A DNA stretch of 64,000 nucleotides. Source: Eutreptiella sp. 'Long Island Sound 2002'. Taxonomy: Eukaryota > Euglenozoa > Euglenophyceae > Eutreptiales > Eutreptiaceae. The notes beneath the pieces were generated by a model. It saw only the letters and a program-made list of their open reading frames with translations. It had not been told where the DNA came from and did not search any database. Position 1 is the stretch's first letter; every line of letters starts with the position of its first letter. Made by a program: the position numbers and the translations under genes. The stretch is taken from contig OZ038385.1 in NCBI GenBank assembly GCA_964036045.1, forward strand, positions 30,753,806 through 30,817,805, in the 5' to 3' direction. Shown in pieces: positions 12,701 through 22,700 of the stretch.

Positions 12701-14971
12701 CTGTTGTGACATATTATGTCAACGACAGTGCATAGACGTAAGATAGGATGCCAAATTGATCGGAGAGGTTCAACATCCACACTACGGTGTGTGCCTGCGC
12801 TATGTCAAAGAGCTTCGGGTTCACCTCGATCACGGGCACTGTAGTCTAGGGCACTTGGTGCAAGTACAATTCTACAATGTCTTCGTCTAGCGAAAGACAC
12901 CTTCAAGGCATAGCACATGCACAAGTAGATGGGCAATACATTGTGCCACCAAGAGTCGTTTCGCGTCGAAAGAGCTTTAATGGGAAACAACAAGAGTGGT
13001 ATCGAGGTGCGTAGCACGAGCGATAGAAGGCACGCGTGTCGGTTGACCCAATGGTTCCACCGGCTTGCGCCTCCGGGGCTCGCAAAAGACATATGCTTCG
13101 CGGCACTCTCCTTTGAAATTGTTTTTGAGTGTCTGTTGTTTTTTCGGTATTGGCCGATTGAAAACGCTCTTTGCTTGCCTCGCTTTCGTGATGTTGTCTT
13201 CTTGACCACAAGGCCCGAAATGCGAAGAACGAACTCGTGGATCATCGGGGTATCTACACCACATGGGAATTGCAAAATCACGGTGACTTGAAGGTGGATT
13301 TGCAAATTATCGTGGAGGAGTTGTACCCACTTGAATTTGGCATTTTGGATGCCTCACTTGAAAAGATGCCGCCCGCGTTTAGGCTGCGATAAGTAACACC
13401 CAACGGTAGGTGTGCAACAAAACTCTCCCCCGACACATCCTGATGTCCCGATGCCCTTTGTTTTGTTCAACCGATATCCAAACATCATATATCTCATCTA
13501 TGCCTACATGAGTGCCGAACGGATAGAATGGTGCGTTTTTAAATGGAAAGCCAAGCAAAGTGAGGAGGGAAGTGATGCATGATGCTCAGTGAGTCACGAA
13601 GTAACATGGCACCAACTTAAGCGCCAAATTGACCACGGGAGGGTTGTGAATGGCTAATAGGTTCGTATTTATTGACTTGTGAAGTGCTTGCCGAGACCGA
13701 CCTCACTGTGATGAGCGCACGGCACGCGCAAAGGAATTGGCTTGGCGCCGGCATTCACGGCAAAACAAAAGGGGGTGGGCATCACAGCAAGCTAAAGTTT
13801 TTGGTGCTCTATGCCGAAATTTCTTCCGCAACCCTAGAAGTGATCTATGCGATGCAGATGGAGCGTATCCTTCGGCCAAGAAGGCCAATGGCTTGTGGTA
13901 GAAGAAAGTGGCTATGCGGAGAAAGGGAGCCAACAATGGGCCACAGTCTTTCCCTATTACATGGAATGGCACTTACAAGCGCACGATCAACACCGCGAAG
14001 GTGCTCACAAATGCATTTGAAGTGACAAATATGCGTATAGCGCAGGTACATGAGTGGCCACAAGGTTTCAGAATTCAGGCACAACCTTTGACAAATTGAA
14101 CCGTGGATATATGTACAAGAAGATGATACCCATGCGCCGCCAACAGCACACCACATGCACCATGCAAAGCACCTAACATCATGCACGGTCTGGACCTTAG
14201 TGTTGTGACAATTATTCCTTGCACCTTGCTGTACAAGATTTGGGTGTCGTCGATGGTATCGTTAAGATGACGTGCCCTAACATTCCGTGGCGAAGGGAGC
14301 GAGGAAGCCTTGCAATTTACTTCGGCCCCCTCCCAATTTGACCCTAGAATTCAATTGTAAAGGAACTACACCCATTTGAGACCCCACATGGGCGCTACCA
14401 GGCTACCAAGGGGAAAAGATAGCAAAATCTAGCGTTGTCCATGAACACACAGAAACATCTTTTTAGCCTACCCCCCCCCCCCAAAATGTATCCACCCTTT
14501 TGAAACCTGGTGCAATGGCCGCCATGTGCAGCAAACAATTCTTGTGGAAACAAGTTGAAACAAGGGTTTGTCGAACGAAGAAGAAGAAGGTAGTGGATTG
14601 GGGGGCGGGATAATGCAACACGCCCCACAATGGAATAACACACAACACACTCTGGATTACAGGGTTGCTTGCACCAGCACAACGCGGACGCAGAGCTGTA
14701 GCAACACTGGTCCGCATCTCGTGAAGAAATAATTGGATGACATTCGGCACTGGGCCTTCCATCGGGTTCCATCCTAGGATCACAGATGTACAGGGTATAC
14801 AAGCTCGGATGACTCGGATGCATGAATAACAACACACCAGTCAGGCACACCACACAGAAACACACACGGCATAACATGCATGAGTGTACATAACACGGAC
14901 AAAGGCTCAGGTCGAAAAGTAGCCTCGTCATGCACGCAGATGGTGGCACTCCTCAGCAGTGAGGGAGATTG
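9725..14971. other. AT-richer island with unrecognised coding-like remnants
   Basis: About 5 kb that looks more AT-rich than its flanks by eye, with T-runs and few of the dispersed repeats seen elsewhere. There is no complete gene. Short stretches read like real protein broken by stops and frame changes: 13204-13391 plus, 13400-13580 plus (words PFVLFNRYP and MSAERIEWCVFKWKAKQ), 13908-14099 plus (FPITWNGTYKRTINTAKVLT), and 10390-10722 minus. I recognise no family. It may be a decayed mobile or viral-type insertion. Confidence 0.35.
13204..13391 (+). pseudogene. Unrecognised protein remnant
   Basis: A frame of about 60 codons beginning near LLDHKARNAKNELVDHRG, continuing IYTTWELQNHGDLKV and LQIIVEELYPLEFGILDASL, and ending at TAA. 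It is preceded by several stops in the same frame. The residue mix (charged and hydrophobic alternation, few Cys/Pro/Gly artefacts) is unlike the random frames around it. The family is not recognised. It could be an exon or part of a decayed insertion together with the coding-like fragments downstream. Confidence 0.3.
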
Positions 14972-16744
14972 TGGCCGATGGCGGCAGTGCTGCTTCAAGA
15001 ACAACTCAGTGCAGCAGATGACATACCCTCAGTCCTTTGCGCAGCAGGCTGTTCAAAGTGAAAATGAGAACGCAGTGCAAGCCCGGAATGCGCACGTATT
15101 GTGGGGGGGACCCCAGTCGTGCAGTCGCCATTTGCCTTGCTGCAGCTCCATGTGGATTCATCTGCTGTGCTCTTGTTGACGCTGATTGATGCTCAAGGCA
15201 CCGGAGCTCGACGCTCAGGATCCCGTTGCTGAGTATCGAAGCCAATTCAAAGTCGATGACAACCTGGTGTATCTGGATGGCAACTCACTGGGCCCTTTGC
15301 CACTTCAGGTGACTGAGCGCATGAATGCGGTCATACACCACCAGTGGGGCAGCAGGCTCATCTGCAGCTGGAACGAGAGCAGTTGGCTACAGCTGCCCAC
15401 CATCACAGGGGAGAAGATCGCGCGGCTGATCGGGTCTGCTCCTGGGCAGGTGGTGTGCACAGATTCGACCTCAGTCAATTTGTTCAAGCTGCTGGTGACT
15501 GCACTGCAGCTGCGGCCCAGGCGGGTTGAGGTGCTTACACAGGTGGACAACTTTCCCACAGACCTGTATATGGTGCAGGGGCTGTCGCAACTCTTGGGGG
15601 AGAGAAGGGTGCAGCTGAGGGCAGTCCCGAGAGAGGAGCTCAGAGCGGCGCTCGGAGAACGGACTGCGGTTGTGATGTTGACCCACGTGGATTTCCGGAC
15701 AGGCGAGTTGCATGACATGGCCGACTGGACCAAGGCTGCGCATGATGCAGGTGCACATGATTTTCATACCCAGGAAGGCAAGAGGGTGGTCTGGGAAGGC
15801 CCATGCGGGTGGCACAAAAACGGCTTTGGCTGATACACCTTGGGGAGAGAACAGCAGATGGCCGATGGCGGCAGTGCTGCTTCAAGAACAACTCAGTGCA
15901 GCAGATGACATACCCTCAGTCCTTTGCGCAGCAGGCTGTTCAAAGTGAAAATGAGAACGCAGTGCAAGCCCGGAATGCGCACGTATTGTGGGGGGGACCC
16001 CAGTCGTGCAGTCGCCATTTGCCTTGCTGCAGCTCCATGTGGATTCATCTGCTGTGCTCTTGTTGACGCTGATTGATGCTCAAGGCACCGGAGCTCGACG
16101 CTCAGGATCCCGTTGCTGAGTATCGAAGCCAATTCAAAGTCGATGACAACCTGGTGTATCTGGATGGCAACTCACTGGGCCCTTTGCCACTTCAGGTGAC
16201 TGAGCGCATGAATGCGGTCATACACCACCAGTGGGGCAGCAGGCTCATCTGCAGCTGGAACGAGAGCAGTTGGCTACAGCTGCCCACCATCACAGGGGAG
16301 AAGATCGCGCGGCTGATCGGGTCTGCTCCTGGGCAGGTGGTGTGCACAGATTCGACCTCAGTCAATTTGTTCAAGCTGCTGGTGACTGCACTGCAGCTGC
16401 GGCCCAGGCGGGTTGAGGTGCTTACACAGGTGGACAACTTTCCCACAGACCTGTATATGGTGCAGGGGCTGTCGCAACTCTTGGGGGAGAGAAGGGTGCA
16501 GCTGAGGGCAGTCCCGAGAGAGGAGCTCAGAGCGGCGCTCGGAGAACGGACTGCGGTTGTGATGTTGACCCACGTGGATTTCCGGACAGGCGAGTTGCAT
16601 GACATGGCCGACTGGACCAAGGCTGCGCATGATGCAGGTGCACATGATTTTCATACCCAGGAAGGCAAGAGGGTGGTCTGGGAAGGCCCATGCGGGTGGC
16701 ACAAAAACGGCTTTGGCTGATACACCTTGGGGAGAGAACAGCAG
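14972..16744 (+). repeat. 887-bp perfect tandem duplication of kynureninase 5' end
   Basis: Two head-to-tail copies, 14972-15858 and 15859-16744. Every corresponding open frame on both strands is identical between the copies (215-, 142-, 79- and 61-residue frames), so the copies appear identical in sequence. Each holds about 217 bp upstream of the ATG, the whole first coding exon, its splice donor and about 107 bp of intron. Both copies end in ...GGGGAGAGAACAGCAG. At the junction this runs into ATGGCCGATGG, which resembles GTGGCCGATGG at the left edge. Confidence 0.95.
15189..15750 (+). CDS. Kynureninase, upstream duplicate of exon 1
   Basis: A copy of kynureninase coding exon 1 (187 codons plus one base, phase 1), identical in translation to the exon at 16076-16637. 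It has the same ATG, the same GATGCAG/GTGCAC donor and the same upstream sequence. A transcript starting here could splice directly to the exon at 18291 and skip the second copy, giving the same protein. Read through without splicing it stops at 15833. It is therefore either a redundant alternative first exon or an assembly duplicate. Confidence 0.8.
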
Positions 16745-19700
16745 GGACTGAAATGATGTCTGAGAATCCCCCACCTACCCACCCACCCACCACCTCGGTG
16801 CCTTCAACTGCAGCCCATGTCCACTTTTCGTCCCAGAGTTGTCATACCTGGGGGGGAAAAGAGTAGCGAAAAAGTGATATTTTTGCCCACGGGGGGGCCT
16901 CTCCCGTACCCATGCACCATCCAGGAGAGAACGCCCAGCTTGAGCAGAGGCCCGCCAGCACCGAGCACTGGCGCCGCCGCGCGGTACACACCGCACAGCA
17001 CGACCGCATTTAGGAAGGCGTATGACCCACCGACCCACCGCGTGGTGGGCCCGGTGAGTGAGGTGCACCTCGTCTGGCTCTCCCACCAGAGGCAGTCCAG
17101 AGGAGAGCCTGTAAGGCTCTCTTCGGGATCAGAGAGAAACGCCCAAAGCCCGAAGCTCCCCTCAGGAGGGCCAGCTGAGGCACTGACACGCCTGGGCAGG
17201 CACCGTTGCGGCAGCTGCTCGGGAGGGTGAGTGAGGAAGAGGCAACCACCTCGTCCCTCTGGGCCACCGTGCTGCGGGGGCGCCCTGAGCGCAGTGCAAC
17301 TATTTGGGCGTCTGGCAGGGGTTATGTAGCCATATTGATTTGTTCCCACTATGGGGACCCCGAGGAGGAAGGGATTTCCTGACCTAGCGCTGCATGCGAA
17401 GGGTCACGTCCCACTTCCAACTGTTCGGGGGCATGTGTCTGTGTGAGATTTTCTGACCTAGCCGAGCACAATGATAATTTTTGGGGGTCAAGCATGGGGA
17501 TAGATGGCCGAACATTGATTTGGATGCCGGACCGGGCAACCATTACCCCACAGGCGTGGGGCGTGCACGGGGGGGCGGGCGCCTGAACTCTTGATCAGCC
17601 CGCCGACCCAGCCCCTCAACCTCTGTACATAGGCCCATGGATATTAAAAGTGGTAGTGCCCTCTTTTGGTGCCTTTCACCTGATTGGGCCATAGGGCGCT
17701 GGCTCAGGGGGGGTTTCTAGGGAATCTGGTGATGTACACCTGCGCACTGGAATTAGCTAATTGCAAATTGTGCACAGCGACTTTCTTCGTTTTGCCCCCC
17801 CCCCCCCCTGTCAGGTTCTGCAGGGCTGGTAACCTCTAGGCACATGAATGAAGGGACTCTTGAGGTGTGCCGGATATGGGGCACACTTATGTACCTCTAA
17901 GTAAATTGGTATCAGAAGCTCAAATAAGGTCATTCTTCCAGCATTTTTCATCCATTCTACCCCTCTGCCTGCCAGAGGGGTTCTAAGCTGATTTGCAAAG
18001 GGCCCTTCTGCCATGTGTACACTGGCTTTCTGCCTTTGCCCCCCTTGTCTACCAGGCACCCTCAACCAAAAAACATCAAACAGAGGATAGCAAGAGCTGC
18101 AAGAGTGACAACACCGATTCGAGCCACTCATGGGTGAATATCCAGGGCTACGGGCATTGGTTTCCTCTCAGGAGTGCCATTGGTTGTGCACGCCACCAAT
18201 GACAATCTACCCTGTAAATCAACCAGGCGACATAACGGCGTACCCCCACTCCATCCCAGTGCTCAACCGAAGCACTGCTCCATGCCGCAGGTGCACTGAC
18301 CATCTGGGATTTGTCCCACAGTACTGGGGTACTTCCCGTGGCACTCGACAGGGACAATGTGGACTTTGCTGTGGGCTGCGGGTATAAGTACCTCAACGGT
18401 GGTCCTGGTGCCCCAGGCTTCCTCTATGTGGCGATGCGCCTGCAGGACCAGGCTTTCCAGCCACTGACGGGCTGGATTGGGCACCGCAACCCCTTTGATT
18501 TCTCCAGCGATTACGAGCCTGCTGAAGGCATTAGTCGGTTCTTGACAGGTTTGCTTCGCCACTTGTAGTCCCTGGCTGCTTTACCCCCCTGCAACCCATT
18601 GGTATGTCGTATGACATGAATTTCAAGAAGTTTTGTTGTGCTGAGGCCCAAAACCCCGCAAAAGCGCCTGCCCATGGGTGCATTCAAGCATGGCCTTGTC
18701 TAAGCACAGGGTCACAAACCTACAGACAAAGTTTTGGGGATGCTCAAATTGGTGCAACGCATCGCGTTGGGTCTCAATTCCTGGCACCTGACAATGTCAA
18801 TCCTCTCCAAGCCAAAACGTGAGGGGGGCCTGGCACATGCGCCGTTGGCGGCATACACGCAGTGGGTGCATACACAGAGCTTTGTAACCGTAGTGTGCAA
18901 ACCAGATGTCTGTGACAAGGGGCACGTGACAGCTTTTCAGAAGTGGGCATATACAATGGGCTTGGTGCTTGATGAGGTAACCCTCCCGTAGGTGCAACTG
19001 GCCCCGGTGCCCCTGAGGAATCCAACAATCCTGCAGGGATCACCACGTTCATACTCCCAAGTACTGTGTGGTGGGGGGGAGACAGCCACCCCCTCACATT
19101 TGTTGTCCGAGATGGGGATATGGCACTTGGTATTTTTTTACGGGAGAGACGGGACTCATTTCTGCACGTCCCAAGCTCGTTAGGGGGCGGGGGGGGGGCT
19201 CCGCTGGCGGGATTTGTTCATCAGTGGCATGGTGAAGTCAGAACATTTGGAATGTGTTGTGTATACATGGAAAATGACCTATGACATGGGGGCTCAAGAT
19301 GTTCGGCTCTCGTCCGTGGCGCCCGACGATGGACGTCACTGCCCGTCACTAGTTTAGTGGGGCAATGTTTGGGGGCGCAAGAGCACACTGTTATTTATGC
19401 AAATACAGTGAGCGGAAGAATCCGTCAAAGTTTTTTCTGGTGTGGAAACAGTTTGGGCAACTCTACCTGCTCAAGTTTCACCTTTACTTCATGAGGTGAG
19501 TAGCTGCCGATAGGCGGGCCGCATGGGTCATCAGGTGGGCAGCAAAATGTGCCCTTTCTGCCATAGATTGGAGGATCATGAGCATTTGCTTTTGTATTTG
19601 ACACCGTTAGAAAGGTGTTTGGTTTGGTGCACTAGGAGGGGGGTTAATATAGAGCCGAGCCGCCTTTTATATATGTTGATGAGCCCTTGTTGTGTCACAG

Positions 19701-22700
19701 CGCGTTTAGGCGTTCAGGGTGGACTGTTGATTATCCGACACCACATCCGACGTGGCGCCCATGGACATTCACAAGCCCGGTGTGGGTAGCTACTCGTCCT
19801 CGGGAGACGATAATTTTTCAGTTACGGTGACCTTGGCGTGTCGGGATGGTTGGGGGCATCCAGTGAGGTTCAGCACGGATGTGAGTGACGGACAGCAACA
19901 CAGGGCTTGCTGACGACAACACGTCTGATGTCATAGGCTGTTGGCAGATTTGCACCCACACCTGCTCCACCTAAGGCGGCTCTTCCGAAGGTTGCTTTTT
20001 TGTTGTTGGGGTGTTGGAGCCTTCCCCGCTCTGCCAACTCATCGGCCTTGTCATTACGCAACACGTTGAGGTGTGTGGGTGACCACATCACTTTCACCCG
20101 CAGACCCGCGTCTTCTCACAGGTCGCAAACTTGTTCCCATATATCCCCGTGCCCAATTTCCTTTTGTTTAACCCTCCATCCATGGTGTTTCCACTTTGTC
20201 GACCACTCCGTAATTCCTTTAAAAACATATTCAAAGTCCAGCACCACCACCATTCACCCACCCGCTTGCCTGCCATGCAGCGTATGAAGAACCCACGCAC
20301 CTCTCCTCAACTCACGCTCTGTTGCTCTTGCGTTGGAACGTGGGATCCAAAGTTCCAACCGGACCCCTCCCCAAACCATGCTTCATACCCCACTTGCCAC
20401 CACCGTTTTACCCACTTGGCGGAGCCATCGGTGACACAATCGTCCACCCTTTGCCCTCGAACACTTTCAACCGTTTGACCACCCCTTCCCGGTATGTTCC
20501 CCATTTCTATTCCTTTGGCCGCTGGCCGCTTGGCTTCTTGGGGAACACACCCACTACAGGGGTCCTTTAAACAGCCCCCCATCAAACCAAGACAAGAGCT
20601 GTTCCATCAGGTGCTTTAGGTGCGACAGTGAAATATCTTTTTACGCCCTCCAAACCTCGAGCACACCCAACCATTGGGCCAGAAAATCGTCCCACGTGGG
20701 CGTCGTCTGTCAGAAAAGAACTTCGCAACAAACTGCCCATTGCGCGTTGAGGGCTGCCCATAGCACCAGCCCCTGGGTGCTTTGTAGAGAACTCTACCCA
20801 GAAGCACAATCGCACGAGATGTGCACCCGCAGGGACAAACCATGACTGTTGGTGGCTCCGATACCTCTCCAGAACCGTGGCCGCGGCCTCGCTATGTTTG
20901 GACATGTTGGTGCCTGCGGCTTTGCCGCATTTGCCGGACACATGAGCTGGGATGCTGCTGGTGTGATGCCAGAGGTGACCATCATCGGATTATGGTGAGC
21001 ACAGGATTCCCGTCTGACCACACAGCCTCGGCAAGCCACACAGACTTGGGACCTGGGCAGTTTTGAGCCGAAAAGATTTTTCCTTGGCTCCTTGCAGAGA
21101 GTTGCCCCAAGCAATGCACCACCAATTGGCCCCACAGTTGTGCCTGTGCATTTGTGCATACAGCGGGGGGGATATTTTGCGGGGGGAATATTTTGTTGTG
21201 GGAAATTTCGTATTTCAAATGTGTGCGAAATTTCCCGCTCAATTTTCAAGCCACTGTGCGAAATAAACCCGGTGCAAAATTTAGCCACTGGGGTGCATTT
21301 TCACTACCTCTTTATTCTCTCTTTTGAGCTTCTCAGTGTGGGAAGAGGATGGAGGCGGCCCCTGAACTCCGGACTCCCTCCCCGGCTGGAGGGTGTCTAT
21401 ACGCGCACAGTGAAAGCGGACGTCCCGGGGAGGGGGAAAGGCTCTGGGGAATCAAGGATCAGGGTCAAGGATCAAGGAATCCCAGTTAATGAGGGATTTG
21501 ATGTTTGTTGTGCCCCAAAGCAGATAAAGGGGCTAGTGCTGGATTGCCTTGAACCTTGGGGCATGGGATTGAGATCCAGATCATGCAGGAAACCCCTGAA
21601 AATAAAGAATGCAATTCTGGAAGCTCCTGGAAGTTCCCAAAACAATCCTGGAACCAGCTGGAATTTGGCAGTGCAAGGCAGGAAGTGCTCAGTAGTAAAC
21701 AGTACAATTCTGGAAGGGTGCGAGATTTCCCGCGGGATTTACAGGCCACTGTGCGAAATAAACCCGGTGCGAAAAATTCCCGGTGCGAAAAATTCCCTGC
21801 GCGAAACCCCCCCCCCCCCTGTATGAGCTGATATTTGCCCGCAAATAGCCCAATGGCGAAAGTGCTATGCAACCCCTGCATTCGCGGGGGTCCCCAAACA
21901 AGGGAACAAAATCAGAAGTGGCTACATCACCCCTACCTTCTCAGGGGCCCACAAGAGGGCGGAAGTGCTGCATAACCCCTGCCTTCTCAGGGATCCCCAA
22001 CAAAGGGGAGCAAAATCAGAAGTGGCTGCCTCACCCCTGCCTTCTCAAGGGCCCACAAGAGGGCGGAAGTGCTACATCACCCCTACCTTCTCAGGGGCCC
22101 ACAAGAGGGCGGAAGTGCTGCATAACCCCTGCTTTCTCAGGGATCCCCAACAAAGGGGAGCAAAATCAGAAGTGGCTGCCTCACCCCTGCCTTCTCAAGG
22201 GCCCACAAGAGGGCGGAAGTGCTACATCACCCCTGCCTTCTCGGGGGACAGAATCAGAAGTGGCCGCCTCACCCCTGCCTTCTCGGGGGCCCACAAGAGG
22301 GCGGAAGTGCTACGTAACCCCTGCGTTCTTGGGGGTCCCTAAACAAGGGGACAAAATCACAAGTGGCTGGCAACACAACACACACACTTCTGCCTCATCC
22401 TCTGCCTCATCTTGCGTGGTGGCCGAGTTGCTTTGGTCAGTCCAAACGTGAGGCGGGACCTGCTCCCATGGTCAGAGGGGGCCATGCAACAAAGCGTGGA
22501 CTGTGAGTCCCTAACCCTAACTCAAGGGGCCACGCAACAAAGCATGGCCACCGTCGCAGTTTGTGATGAGTGTAAGGAGCACTATTGTACTGAATGTATT
22601 GACACCCACACTTGTGGGACCAATGTTGTTTGTTCAGCACAATACATATGACGGTTGGAGTTGTTGAATTCACAGCCATTGCTTCATTATGCAACGTGCT

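Noticed and set aside
21867-22451. 194-codon repetitive frame
   Set aside because: Produced by minisatellite units whose lengths keep phase. A second frame is equally open and the array interrupts a transposase remnant.
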